64,000 nt of DNA from Actinophytocola sp044466355 (GCF_044466355.1 NZ_JBITMQ010000006.1:62001-126000); one strand, 5' to 3'. Numbered from the stretch's first letter, positions 32,546-41,840 are shown. Translations and numbers: made by a program. The notes: a model not told the origin generated them from the sequence alone.

Positions 32546-33462
32546 CCGTCGCCGAGCCGACGCATCCACTGTGGACATTCGTGAAGTCGCACGGGATCGA
32601 GTGGCCCGCCGACGTCGAGGAGGTGGCCGCCGACCTCGGCGCGGCCTGGCACGCCGCCGCCGACGGCCTGACCGAGGGCGGCACGACGGCGCGAGCCGTC
32701 GGCGCCGATCTCACGTCGTCGTGGGCGGACACGTCGGGCGGCACCGCGCAGACCAGGGCGGCGGAGATCGGTGCCGGACTCGACCACGTCCAGCAGGGGC
32801 TGCGCCGGCAGGGTGACCAGGCCATCGCCTACGCCGAGAGCCTGATCCGGACCAAGCAGGGCATCCAGCAGGTCATCGCCACCTTCGCCCCGTTCTGGGA
32901 CCTGCTCGACCCCCGCAACCGCAACCAGATGGAGCAGTGGGTCATCGACCTGGTCAACAGCGCGGGAGAGAAGGCGACCGAGGCGATCCGCTGGCTGCTG
33001 ACGGTCGAGTCGCAGGGGCCCCAGACCGAACCGTTCTCGTGGGAGGGCCCGAACGACTCCGGCCGGCTCGGCAGTCTCAGCGTGGACGGCGCGTTCGACC
33101 ACGGCCGGTGGTCGGCGTTCGGTGGCGCGTTGCAGGGCGAGTACGCGGTCGGCCCGCGTGGCGAGGCCCAGGTGAACGCGCCGTGGTCGCGCGACCCGCT
33201 CGTGGACGCCGAGGTGCGGCTCGGGGCGAGTGCCAGCCTCGACAGGATCGACGTCATCGACTCGGGGCCGGTGAAGCTCGGCTTCACCCCCGAGGTGTCG
33301 GTCGGCCCCGGCGCGACCTTCACGTTCGACCCGAAGTGGGAGAACGGGCGGTTCGATCTCAACGCCAGGATCGGGGCGTCCCCCATGATCGGCGGCAGCC
33401 TCGGTACCGACTTCTCGATCGACTTCAACGAAATCGGCAAGAGCCTCTTTCCGACGGGGTGA
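32542..33462 (+). CDS. CpnT-N-like WXG100 protein with beta-rich C-terminal domain
   Basis: Third gene, 306 aa. The N-terminal ~165 residues resemble the WXG100-like domain at the start of CpnT and related polymorphic effectors (HPLWTFVKSHGIEWPADVEE, LGAAWHAAADGLTEGG). The C-terminal ~135 residues are alternating beta strands rich in Gly/Ala/Asp (RLGSLSVDGAFDHGRWSAFG, EAQVNAPWSRDPLVDAEVRL), ending DFNEIGKSLFPTG; no known toxin fold is recognised. No signal peptide is present, which fits type VII-like export. GTG 32542 has a GGGAGG site. Probably the effector of the cassette, but toxicity is not shown. Confidence 0.72.
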   Translation: MTVAEPTHPLWTFVKSHGIEWPADVEEVAADLGAAWHAAADGLTEGGTTARAVGADLTSSWADTSGGTAQTRAAEIGAGLDHVQQGLRRQGDQAIAYAESLIRTKQGIQQVIATFAPFWDLLDPRNRNQMEQWVIDLVNSAGEKATEAIRWLLTVESQGPQTEPFSWEGPNDSGRLGSLSVDGAFDHGRWSAFGGALQGEYAVGPRGEAQVNAPWSRDPLVDAEVRLGASASLDRIDVIDSGPVKLGFTPEVSVGPGATFTFDPKWENGRFDLNARIGASPMIGGSLGTDFSIDFNEIGKSLFPTG

Positions 33463-33465
33463 CAC

Positions 33466-33915
33466 ATGGACGAACTGACGCTGCCGACGGGATGGCTGCC
33501 CGTGCCGCCGGCCGAGGTCGGCCTCGACGCGGAGCTACTCGCGATCAAGGCCGACACCCACGGATCGGGGTTCACCGCGACCATCGTGGTGGACGGCGCC
33601 GGACTGGCGCCCGGCGAGACACTGGCCGACCTGGCCGACCGGTCGGCCGCGGCGCTGCCGACCGGGATCGTCGTCGGGCGCGACGCGGCCGGGCCACGCC
33701 TGACCCAGTCGCTGCGGCTGACGCACCTCGCCGACGACGTACCGAGGCGGGTGGTGCGGGTCGAGGAGTACCTGGCGTTGCCGGACCGGAGCAGGCCGGG
33801 GTGGACGGGCGTGCTGCGCGCGGTGTCCACCGCGACGGTCGAGCAGGCTGACGCGGTGGCGGCCGACTTCACGCGGCTGCTGGCCGGTCTCGACGGGCTC
33901 GCCGCGAACGCGTAG
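33466..33915 (+). CDS. LpqN-like (DUF1795-like) small protein
   Basis: Fourth gene, 149 aa, starting three bases after the previous stop. It has the alpha/beta pattern of LpqN/DUF1795 proteins (FTATIVVDGAG, then VGRDAAGPRLTQSLRLTHLA and LRAVSTATVEQADAVAADF), but no signal peptide or lipobox, so it is cytoplasmic. Next to a CpnT-N-like protein it could be a chaperone, a loading factor or an immunity protein; these are guesses from position. A strong terminator follows at 33918. Confidence 0.65.
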   Translation: MDELTLPTGWLPVPPAEVGLDAELLAIKADTHGSGFTATIVVDGAGLAPGETLADLADRSAAALPTGIVVGRDAAGPRLTQSLRLTHLADDVPRRVVRVEEYLALPDRSRPGWTGVLRAVSTATVEQADAVAADFTRLLAGLDGLAANA

Positions 33916-33917
33916 CA

Positions 33918-33952
33918 CGCGGCGGTGGTCGCGTCCGCGAGCCACCGCCGCG
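33918..33952. terminator. Terminator between the cassette and the convergent gene
   Basis: CGCGGCGGTGG (33918-33928) pairs with CCACCGCCGCG (33942-33952) around a 13-nt loop. It begins two bases after the stop of the LpqN-like gene and ends before the stop of the convergent choice-of-anchor I gene, so it may serve both. Confidence 0.7.
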
Positions 33953-33958
33953 CGGGCC

Positions 33959-35626
33959 TCAGCGTGTCGTGACGCGGAACAGGGTCGTCGTGCCCGAGAC
34001 CTCGTTCGCCACGGCCACCATCGGACCGTTCTCCGACGGGATGAACGTGACGCCCTCGGGGCCGAGGTCGCCCGCCTTGGCGAGGTCGCCGCCGTCCTCC
34101 ACCGACTCGGCGAAGTTCCTGTTGTTCTCGTAGGCGACGAAGCGGGCGTGCCGCGGGTCGGTGATGTCGTACACCGCGATGCCGCCGACCCGTTCGAACC
34201 CGACGAACGCGTACGTGCGGCCGTCGATCTCGCCGAGCGCCATGCTCTCCGGCTCCGGGCCCTTGTCGTCGCTGCGGCCGTCGAGGTCCGACTCAGTGTG
34301 GTTGGAGTTGAAGAACTCCGGGTTCGCCGCCGCGGTGACGCGCTCGAAGTCGTCGCCCGAGTCGAAGACCTGGCGACCGTCGGTGGTCCAGATCGAGAAC
34401 GAGCGGCCGCCGAAGGCGTACAGGCGTTCGTAGCAGCTGCCGTCGGCACGCAGCCCGTCCGCCGTGGTGACGTTCAGCCGACCGAGGTCGGCGTCGGTGG
34501 TCACGGACCCGTCGAACACGTCCGGGCACAGCGGCGGCAGGCCGTCATCACCGAGGTCCTTCACCCGTGCGGGCTCGGTGTAGTCGCCCCACTCGCGGGC
34601 GTCGCCCTCGTTCGCGGTCACCAGGTAGGTGCGGCCGCGGGAGGTGTAGGACTCGATGCCGTCCGGCAGGTACAGGCCGGACACCGCAACCTCGCGGATG
34701 TGCACGGCGTCGTCGCGGTCGGACGTGTCGATCCCGTTGCCCGGCTCGCTGTGGTCCTTGGCACCCAACGGTTTCAGCGCCGTCACGCGGGCCGAGCGCA
34801 GGTCGACCACCGCGATCGCGTTCGCCTCCTGCAGCGTCACGTACGCGGTGCGGCCGGTCCGCTCGACCGTGACGTACTCCGGCTCCAGGTTCGCCGAGAC
34901 GGGGAACTCCTCGTTCACGGTCGGCCCGAAGACCCGCACGCCGGCGGGCACACCGCGCTCGAAACGGTGGAAGTCGGCCGTGCGCACGGACTTCTGGCCC
35001 GGCGCGCGGACCGAACGCGGCACGTCGACCACCGCTACCGAGCCCTCCGGGTCCACGCCGTAGTCGTCGGCGGGCTCGCCCTCGTTCGCCACGACCAGCC
35101 GGTCGCCCTTCGGCGTGAAGGTCAGCATGTCCGGCAGTGCGCCGACGCGGACCGCGCCCAGCGCCCGGCCGTCGCCACGCGCGTCGAAGAAGACCACCCA
35201 GCCGTCGTCGGTCTTGGTGGCCGACTCGACCGCGACCGCGCCGAGACCGTCGGCACGGACGTCGACCGAGTTCGCGACCGCGCCGTCCGGGACCGTCGAA
35301 CCGTCCGCGGCGCGCACGCCGACCGTGGCCAGGTCGAACAGCTTCGCCGGGGCCGACGGGCGGGCCGCGTCGAGCACCTCGACCTTCGCCCGCGCCGCGT
35401 TGACCACGAACAGCCGCCGCGACCTCGTGTCGTAGGACACGATCTCGGCGGCGCTCTCGTCGAAGATGCCGGTCGCGTACGTGCCCAGCGGTGTGAGACC
35501 GACCGCCGTGCCGTACTCGCGGTCGGTCAGCCGGTACTCGCGGTCACTCGCCGAGGCGGGGGCGGCGACGCCGGCGACCGTGACGACGAGCGCGCCGCAG
35601 GCCGCGACGCGTAAGAGGGAACGCAA
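33959..35626 (-). CDS. Secreted choice-of-anchor I family protein
   Basis: Exported protein of 555 aa with a signal peptide ending near APASA (26). The mature part is a beta-propeller-like repeat domain of the choice-of-anchor I family (LPDMLTFTPKGDRLVVANEG, RTYLVTANEGDAREWGDYTE, VGGIAVYDITDPRHARFVAY), often found with phosphatase-like proteins. The anchor region itself is missing, so it is probably released. YRLTDREY is duplicated just after the signal. It is the last gene of an operon with a Tat-exported PHP phosphoesterase, 18 bp behind the middle gene. Function unknown. Confidence 0.82.
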   Translation of the reverse strand: MRSLLRVAACGALVVTVAGVAAPASASDREYRLTDREYGTAVGLTPLGTYATGIFDESAAEIVSYDTRSRRLFVVNAARAKVEVLDAARPSAPAKLFDLATVGVRAADGSTVPDGAVANSVDVRADGLGAVAVESATKTDDGWVVFFDARGDGRALGAVRVGALPDMLTFTPKGDRLVVANEGEPADDYGVDPEGSVAVVDVPRSVRAPGQKSVRTADFHRFERGVPAGVRVFGPTVNEEFPVSANLEPEYVTVERTGRTAYVTLQEANAIAVVDLRSARVTALKPLGAKDHSEPGNGIDTSDRDDAVHIREVAVSGLYLPDGIESYTSRGRTYLVTANEGDAREWGDYTEPARVKDLGDDGLPPLCPDVFDGSVTTDADLGRLNVTTADGLRADGSCYERLYAFGGRSFSIWTTDGRQVFDSGDDFERVTAAANPEFFNSNHTESDLDGRSDDKGPEPESMALGEIDGRTYAFVGFERVGGIAVYDITDPRHARFVAYENNRNFAESVEDGGDLAKAGDLGPEGVTFIPSENGPMVAVANEVSGTTTLFRVTTR

Positions 35627-35644
35627 GGGGAGTCCTCCGTGTTC

Positions 35645-36058
35645 TCAGTGCCCACCACAGCACTCGTGGGGTTGTTCGATCTCGCTCGGCCGCAGGACGC
35701 CGCCCGCGGCCGGTTCGACGAGCAGGACGAGCCTGCCCGCCTGGTAGGTCGGCCGCAGGTAGCCGAGCGTGTCGACGGGCGTGTCCGGCCCGACCGGCAC
35801 GCCGATGCCGACGACCTCGTCGATCTCGGACCGCGCCGTGAGCTCACCGGCCGGGTGCACGCCGGTCAGCCGGTCCTGGCCGGGGAACCGGACCGCCCGC
35901 GCGCCGTCCGGCGGGCCGTCTAGCGCGGCGGCTCCTTCCCCGGGGACGCCCCGGGCGACCAGCACGGTCCGCGCGACCACGGCGGTGCGGTCCACATGCG
36001 TGCACACCACGTCCGCGGTCACGTCGTCCGCGCAGGAGGCCGGGGGCGACCACCACAT
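35645..36058 (-). CDS. Small protein of unknown function in the PHP operon
   Basis: I do not recognise this 137-aa product. Its ATG overlaps the PHP gene's TGA (TGATG), so it is co-translated with it. It has no signal peptide. It contains VVARTVLVARGVPGEGAAAL, then ELTARSEIDEVVGIGVPVGP, and finishes HECCGGH, a Cys/His cluster that could bind metal. The coding evidence is the tight overlap, normal codon bias and the short gap to the next gene. It may be an accessory to the phosphoesterase. Confidence 0.6.
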   Translation of the reverse strand: MWWSPPASCADDVTADVVCTHVDRTAVVARTVLVARGVPGEGAAALDGPPDGARAVRFPGQDRLTGVHPAGELTARSEIDEVVGIGVPVGPDTPVDTLGYLRPTYQAGRLVLLVEPAAGGVLRPSEIEQPHECCGGH

Positions 36059-37749
36059 CAGATGACGTCCACGAACACCGGGTTCGCGTAGAACCACAGG
36101 TCCGACCACGGGTCGGCGTCGCCGACGACGTCCATCACCGGGTTGCCCGCCGAGTCGAGGCGGTTGCCGTCGCTGCCGCGCAGCCGCAGGTAGAACGCGC
36201 GGTCCACGTTGCGGAAGACGTGCGTGAACCGGACCCGGCCGCGGGCCCCGCCCGGTACCTCGAACGTCTCCACGAGCTTCGTCTCCGGCGCGGTCATCGC
36301 GTCGCGGTCGGCGGCGGCGCCGGTCAGCGGGCCCGCGATCAGGTCCACCTTCGCGAGCTTCGGCACGCTGCCACCGAAGTTGGGGCGGGACGCCAGGGTC
36401 ACCTCGATCGTCACCTCGACGTCGGTGCCGCGCCGCACGAACGTCCGGCCACCGATCGACACGCCGCGGTTGTCGCCGTCGGACTTGGCGCGCACCCGCA
36501 GGTCCAGGCCGTCGACCAGCCTGCCGTGCACCGCGACCACCTTGCCGGAACGCAGCCCGCGCATGATGTCCACATAGGACCGCGAGGTGGCGCCGACGAG
36601 CGTGCTGCTGTACTGGCCCGGCCAGAAGTCGCCGTACACCTGGCGCTTGCCGGTGTCGACGGGCGCGCCGCGGCTGCCGGTCCGGTTGTAGTCCTGACCG
36701 CCCTGCACGTACGTGTCGCCGAAGTTCTGGTGGCTGTCGGAGGTCGCGGTGATCGTCCACGGCTTGCCCTCGGCGAGCAACGAGTCCCACAGGCCGCCGA
36801 GCTTCGCGGTCATCCAGTCGAAGCCGCCGTAGGTGCGGTACGGGTTCTCGGCCGCGGTCGGCGCGTAGCCGGGGAAGCTGTCGGCGCCCGGTGACGCCTC
36901 GTAGAAGCCGCGGCCGTCGGCGCGTCCGCCGTTGGCCGCGGAGATCGCCGCGGCCTGGTGACCTGGCGCGCCCTCCATGCCGATCGCCACGTCCGGCGCC
37001 GTGTCGCGCCAGCCACGCAGCTCGTGCGGGCTGTCGACGCCGCGGCGGGCGGGGTGGTTCGCCAACATGAGCGCGATCTCGGTGCGGCCCGCGAACACCT
37101 GCGCGTCGAGGTAGCGCAGGGCGGCGAGCGCGTACGGCTCACCGTCGGCCGAGGTGGCGCGCTGGATGAGCCCGAGGCCGCCGTTCGCCACCGGCGTGGA
37201 CAGGATGCCGCCGTCGTAGGCCGCCTCAAACGCGCGGAGGATGTCGACCGTGTGGCGGCCGGGCGGCAGGAAGACGGTCGCGTGCTCCGCGCCCGGGATG
37301 TTCCATTCGAGGCCCTGGTAGACCAGCATGTCCCGGTACTGCTCGCGTGCCCGCTCGATGTCCGGGCTGACCTGGTCGATCGAGAACTTCTGGTGCGCCA
37401 CGCCGCCGTGGTCGGTGATCACGAGCCAGTCGAGGCCGTACTCGCGTGCGTTGGCGACCTGCGTCGCCACCTCGTACTGGGCGTCGGGGGAGTACTTGGT
37501 GTGGATGTGGTGGTCGCCCGCGAACCAGCGGTCGCCCGACTGCCACGGGTTGCGTGGCCCGTGGTGGTGACCGTGGTCACTGTCGGCCGCCGCGGTCCCG
37601 GTGCCGACGGCCGCAGCGCCCGCGGCGATGCCCATCCCGGCGAGGAACCGGCGGCGCGCGATCGACAACGGCCGGTCGTCGGCCTCGTCGCGCCAGCTGC
37701 CCTCGACGGGCTCCAGCTCGTGGTGGTGGTGATCGTGTCCGGCGCCCAT
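36058..37749 (-). CDS. Tat-exported PHP-domain phosphoesterase
   Basis: Protein of 563 aa with a twin-arginine signal (RRRFLAGMGIAAGAAAVG, about 32-49) after a His-rich leader (GHDHHHH), so it should be folded before export. The PHP domain begins at FAGDHHIHTKYSPDA (HxH metal site) with ITDHGG next and further His ligands in EHATVFL and SDSHQNFG. PHP enzymes hydrolyse phosphoesters with a trinuclear metal site; the substrate is unknown. The C-terminal ~150 residues are a beta-rich domain (DVEVTIEVTLASRP). ATG 37749 has GGAG upstream. First gene of a three-gene operon. Confidence 0.85.
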   Translation of the reverse strand: MGAGHDHHHHELEPVEGSWRDEADDRPLSIARRRFLAGMGIAAGAAAVGTGTAAADSDHGHHHGPRNPWQSGDRWFAGDHHIHTKYSPDAQYEVATQVANAREYGLDWLVITDHGGVAHQKFSIDQVSPDIERAREQYRDMLVYQGLEWNIPGAEHATVFLPPGRHTVDILRAFEAAYDGGILSTPVANGGLGLIQRATSADGEPYALAALRYLDAQVFAGRTEIALMLANHPARRGVDSPHELRGWRDTAPDVAIGMEGAPGHQAAAISAANGGRADGRGFYEASPGADSFPGYAPTAAENPYRTYGGFDWMTAKLGGLWDSLLAEGKPWTITATSDSHQNFGDTYVQGGQDYNRTGSRGAPVDTGKRQVYGDFWPGQYSSTLVGATSRSYVDIMRGLRSGKVVAVHGRLVDGLDLRVRAKSDGDNRGVSIGGRTFVRRGTDVEVTIEVTLASRPNFGGSVPKLAKVDLIAGPLTGAAADRDAMTAPETKLVETFEVPGGARGRVRFTHVFRNVDRAFYLRLRGSDGNRLDSAGNPVMDVVGDADPWSDLWFYANPVFVDVI

Positions 37750-37903
37750 GGCTGCTACTCCGTTCGTGGCGTGACCAGCGCGAAGTATCGCTTTGCCCGC
37801 ACAAGCAAGGGCCCCTTCCGGACTGAACACCCGGTGAACAGTCGGCGCTGTCGCGGGACTCGTAAAATCGACCGGTCAACTCTCGTTCGAAAGGGGGACG
37901 CCC

Positions 37904-39724
37904 GTGACCGCGCAGGTCGAGACGCTCGAGTTCCAGTCCGAGGCACGCCAGCTCCTGCAGCTGATGATCCACTCGGTGTACTCGAACAAGGACACCTTCC
38001 TGCGTGAGCTGGTGTCGAACGCCTCTGACGCGCTCGACAAGCTCCGGCTGGAGGCCTACCGCGACAAGGACCTCGACGTCGACACGTCGGATCCGCACAT
38101 CGAGCTGTCGACCGACCCGGTCGCCCGCACGCTCACGGTGCGCGACAACGGCATCGGCATGGACCGCGACGAGGTGGTCAGCCTCATCGGCACCATCGCC
38201 AAGTCCGGCACGGCCGAGTTCCTCGCCAAGCTGAAGGAGGCGAAGCAGAGCGACGAGCTGATCGGCCAGTTCGGCGTCGGCTTCTACTCGAGCTTCATGG
38301 TCGCGGACAAGGTCACGCTGGTGACCCGCAAGGCGGGCACCGCCGGGGGCGTGCGCTGGGAGTCGACGGGCGAGGGCACGTACACGGTCGAGCCGGTCGA
38401 GGACGCCCCGCAGGGCACCTCGGTCACGCTGCACCTGAAGCCGGAGGACACTGAGGACCGGCTCCACGACTACACGGACAAGGCCAAGCTGACCGAGATC
38501 GTCAAGCGGTACTCGGACTTCATCACCTGGCCCGTCCGCCTCGGCGAGGACACGCTGAACTCGATGAAGGCCCTCTGGGCGCGTTCGGACGCGACCGAGG
38601 AGGAGTACAGCGAGTTCTACAAGCACATCAGCCACGACTGGCAGGCGCCGCTCGAGTCGACCCGGCTGGTGGCCGAGGGCACGTTCGAGTACCAGGCGCT
38701 GCTGTTCCTGCCGGCCAGGGCGCCGTTCGACCTGTTCATGCGGGAGCGCAAGCGCGGTGTGCAGCTCTACGTCAAGCGCGTGTTCATCATGGACGACTGT
38801 GAAGCGCTGATGCCCGAGTACCTGCGCTTCGTGAAGGGTGTCGTCGACGCGCAGGACCTGTCGCTGAACGTGTCGCGGGAGATCCTGCAGCAGGACCGGC
38901 AGATCGAGCGCATCCGGCGGCGGCTGGTCAAGAAGGTGCTGCAGACGATCAAGGCCCTCCCGGAGGAGAAGTACCGGACGTTCTGGGGCGAGTTCGGCAA
39001 GGCGGTCAAGGAAGGACTGCTGGACGACACGGAGAACCGCGAGGCGATCCTGGAGGTCTGCTCGTTCGACTCCACCCACTCGGCGGAGGAGCAGACGAAG
39101 CTCGCGGACTACGTCGAGCGGATGAAGGACGGCCAGGAGGAGATCTACTTCCTGACCGGCGACTCCCGCGCGGCCGTGGAGAACTCGCCGCACCTGGAGG
39201 CCTTCCAGGCCAAGGGGTACGAGGTGCTGGTCCTCACCGACCCGATCGACGAGATGTGGGTCGACGCGGTCGGCGAGTTCGGCGGCAAGAAGTTCCAGTC
39301 CATCGCCAAGGGCCAGGTGGACCTCGCCGACGAGAAGGATCCCGAGCAGGACAAGGAGTTCGAGGGCCTGCTCACCTGGCTGAAGTCCACTTTGGACGAG
39401 CAGGTGAAGGAGGTCCGGCTCTCCACGCGCCTGACCACGTCCCCGGCCTGCATCGTCGGCGACACCTACGACCTGACCCCGACGCTCGAGAAGATGTACC
39501 GGTCGATGGGCCAGGCGTTGCCGCCGATCAAGCGGATCCTGGAGCTGAACCCGAAGCACGAGTTCGTCATCGCACTCCGGGACGCACAGGCCGCCGACAG
39601 GCCCGACCTGGCCGAGGTGGCCGAACTGCTGTACGGCATGGCCTTGCTCGCCGAGGGCGGCGACCTGGCAGACCCGTCGCGCTTCACGAAGCTGATGGCG
39701 ACGAGGCTGTCGAAAACCCTGTGA
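37904..39724 (+). CDS. htpG: Hsp90 chaperone HtpG
   Basis: ATP-dependent cytoplasmic chaperone (606 aa). The N-terminal ATPase contains [20 protein letters not shown] and [15 protein letters not shown]; the middle domain has the catalytic loop ARAPFDLF and LNVSREILQ. Length and order are normal for bacterial HtpG. It starts at GTG 37904 with an AAGGGGG site. TAAAAT at 37863-37868 could be a -10 element; no CIRCE-like repeat is seen. The GNAT gene overlaps its stop by 4 bp (GTGA). Confidence 0.97.
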
Positions 39725-40155
39725 TACTGCGACGTTTCACCGCGGCGGACGCCGATCCGCTGGCCCGCCTGCACGGCGACCCCGCGGTGATGCGTTACGT
39801 CGACCCGCCGGAGTCGCGGGCAGTCGTCGAGTCGTCGACGCTGCCCGCGACGAGCACGGGGCTGGACCCGGGGGACGTCGAGCTGGGCTACCGGCTGCTG
39901 CCGTCGTACTGGGGTCGTGGCCTGGCCACGACGGGCGCCCGTCTGCTGGTGCGGCGGGCGTTCGCGGAACTGGACGTGCCGAAGGTGGTGGCCACGACGA
40001 TGGCCGTCAACACGGATTCCCGGCGGGTGCTGGAGAAGGCCGGGTTGCGGCACGTGCACACGTTCCACGCGGACTGGCCGGACCCGCTGCCCGGCGCGGA
40101 GCACGGCGACGTGGTCTACGCGCTGACCAGGTCGGAGTGGCTTCAGGCGAAGTAG
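39721..40155 (+). CDS. GNAT acetyltransferase with an internal deletion
   Basis: N-acetyltransferase-like protein of 144 aa, about 30-35 residues shorter than usual. The start ([20 protein letters not shown]) and the acetyl-CoA-binding half (VELGYRLLPSYWGRGLATTG) are present, but the strands between them are replaced by the short RAVVESSTLPATSTGLDPGD. The loss is in frame. It may be an inactive remnant. GTG 39721 overlaps the htpG stop. The 3' end overlaps the convergent SDR gene by 13 bp. Confidence 0.75.
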   Translation: MILRRFTAADADPLARLHGDPAVMRYVDPPESRAVVESSTLPATSTGLDPGDVELGYRLLPSYWGRGLATTGARLLVRRAFAELDVPKVVATTMAVNTDSRRVLEKAGLRHVHTFHADWPDPLPGAEHGDVVYALTRSEWLQAK

Positions 40156-41039
40156 TGCCCGAGGTCGAGGTCGGCGATGAGCCCTGGCTCGACGGGCGTC
40201 CAGTCCAGCAGTTCGCGGGTGCGCGCACTGGAGGCCGGGTTGTCCGTCGTGGCGGCACCGGCGAGCCACCCGAAGTGCGCCTCGGCCTGGTGGGCGGGAA
40301 TGCTCTCGACCGGCACTCCGAGGTGACGCCCGACGGTCTCGGCGATCAGGCGGAACGGCACCCCTTCGTCGTCGACGGCGTGCAGGCGGGACCCGGCGGG
40401 CGCCTTCTCCAGCGCGAGGCGGTAGAGGTGCGCCGCGTCGAGGGTGTGGACGGCGGGCCACCGGTTGGCCCCGTCGCCGAGGTACGCGGAACGCCCGGCC
40501 GTCCTGGCGGCGGCGATCACGGTCGGGATGAACCCCTGCCTGTCGAGCGGGCCGTGCACAGTCGGTGTGAGCCGGACGACCGAGGTCCGGATCCCCCGCT
40601 CGGCGAGCGCGACGACCAGGTTCTCGGTGTCGACGCGGGGGCCGCCCGGGAGTGTGTCGCCCTCGGTGCCGGTGCGGCCGAGCCCTGCCATCAGCAACGT
40701 CCCCGACGTCCCGACGAACGGCTTGCCGCTGCCCGCGAGCCCGTCGGCCATCGCCCGCACGGCGGCCAGGTCGGCGTCGGCGGCGCCCGCGTAGTCGCCG
40801 GTGACCATCAGGTCGTGCTTGAAGGCGAGGTGGACCACCCCGTCGGCGGCCGCGGCGGCGTCGCGCAGCCCGTCGAGGTCGTCGAGGTCACCACGCCGCA
40901 CCTCGGCACCCGCCGCGACGAGCGCCTCGGCGGAGGCGTCGGAGCGGGCGAGGCCGACGACCTGGTGACCGGCCTTGAGCAGTTCGGGAACGAGGGCGGA
41001 ACCGAGATGCCCGCTGGCCCCGGTGACGAAGACACGCAT
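40143..41039 (-). CDS. NAD(P)-dependent SDR/NmrA-like oxidoreductase
   Basis: Atypical short-chain dehydrogenase of 298 aa. The Rossmann motif GASGHLGS is at residues 7-14, followed by GDLDDLDGLRDAAAAADGVV. The catalytic Y-x3-K of classical SDRs is replaced (DTENLVVAL), so it belongs to the epimerase/NmrA-like type. It is divergent from a TetR gene, and two matched palindromes lie in the 88-bp gap, so it is probably the regulated target. Substrate unknown. Confidence 0.88.
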   Translation of the reverse strand: MRVFVTGASGHLGSALVPELLKAGHQVVGLARSDASAEALVAAGAEVRRGDLDDLDGLRDAAAAADGVVHLAFKHDLMVTGDYAGAADADLAAVRAMADGLAGSGKPFVGTSGTLLMAGLGRTGTEGDTLPGGPRVDTENLVVALAERGIRTSVVRLTPTVHGPLDRQGFIPTVIAAARTAGRSAYLGDGANRWPAVHTLDAAHLYRLALEKAPAGSRLHAVDDEGVPFRLIAETVGRHLGVPVESIPAHQAEAHFGWLAGAATTDNPASSARTRELLDWTPVEPGLIADLDLGHYFA

Positions 41040-41059
41040 GGGAGAACCTTTCGCTCAGT

Positions 41060-41112
41060 GATGACACTTGGTGTCGTCGGCGACGCTAGCACTGATGACA
41101 CCAAGTGTCATC
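41060..41112. promoter_or_regulatory. Two operators between SDR and TetR genes
   Basis: GATGACACCAAGTGTCATC (41094-41112) is a perfect 8+3+8 palindrome. GATGACACTTGGTGTCGTC (41060-41078) is the same with one mismatch, 34 bp away. The first overlaps the likely promoter of the TetR gene (start 41128), the second that of the SDR (start 41039). They are the expected sites of the TetR protein; binding is inferred. Confidence 0.8.
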
Positions 41113-41127
41113 CCGTAGGCTGGTCCC

Positions 41128-41703
41128 ATGGCGAGGTGGGAGCCGAACGCACCGGAGCGGCTGACGCTGGCGGCGCTGGAACTGTTCGTCGACCAGGGCT
41201 ACGACCAGACGACGGTCGCGGAGATCACCGAACGAGCAGGCCTGACGAAGCGGACGTTCTTCCGGCACTTCGCGGACAAGCGGGAGGTGTTGTTCGCGGG
41301 CCAGGACACCCTGCTCACGCTGTTCGCGCAAGCCATCGCCGACGCACCCGCCACAGCGGGCCCGCTGGCGGCGGTCCTCGCCGCACTGGAGGCGGCGGGG
41401 GAGGTGGCGTTCGCCGAGGAACGACGCGAGTTCGCACGGAAACGCCAGTCGGTGGTCGAGGCCAATGACTCGTTGCGGGAGCGTGAGCTGCTGAAGGGCG
41501 CACGGCTGACGTCGGCGATGGCGGACGCGCTTCGTGCGCGCGGGGTGGCGGACCTGACGGCGAGGCTGGCGGCGGAGGTCGGGAACGTCGCCGTCGTGAC
41601 CGCCTTCGGCCGGTGGGTGGACCCGGCGTGCCGGAAGGACTTCGGCTCCCTGGCCCGCGAAACAATGGAAGAACTGCGGAAGGCGGCGGCGTCACTCCAG
41701 TGA
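41128..41703 (+). CDS. TetR-family regulator divergent from the SDR gene
   Basis: Repressor of 191 aa with an N-terminal HTH (TTVAEITERAGLTKRTFFRH, about residues 30-50) and the C-terminal helical domain of AcrR-like proteins. The arrangement, divergent with two identical palindromes, indicates autoregulation and control of the SDR. ATG 41128 is 16 bp after the second palindrome. The inducer is unknown. Confidence 0.9.
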   Translation: MARWEPNAPERLTLAALELFVDQGYDQTTVAEITERAGLTKRTFFRHFADKREVLFAGQDTLLTLFAQAIADAPATAGPLAAVLAALEAAGEVAFAEERREFARKRQSVVEANDSLRERELLKGARLTSAMADALRARGVADLTARLAAEVGNVAVVTAFGRWVDPACRKDFGSLARETMEELRKAAASLQ

Positions 41704-41720
41704 GGCACCGGCCCCCGAAC

Positions 41721-41735
41721 TGAAGGACCCCTTCA
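41721..41735. terminator. Short palindrome after the TetR gene
   Basis: TGAAGGACCCCTTCA (6+3+6) lies 18 bp after the TetR stop in the 137-bp convergent gap; TGAAGGACCC recurs at 41751. It matches the form of the palindrome at 18497-18513 (TGAA-G, three bases, C-TTCA). It may be a weak terminator or a dispersed repeat. Confidence 0.4.
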
Positions 41736-41840
41736 TCACGTTGAGCGCACTGAAGGACCCGCCTCGGCCACGGCCCCCGGCCCCGAAAACCGGCCTAGCC
41801 GCCACCAACGACAAAACCGGTCCAACCATCCACAAGCGAC

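Noticed and set aside
37577..39559. 660-aa minus-strand ORF
   Set aside because: Antisense to htpG, which is certain.
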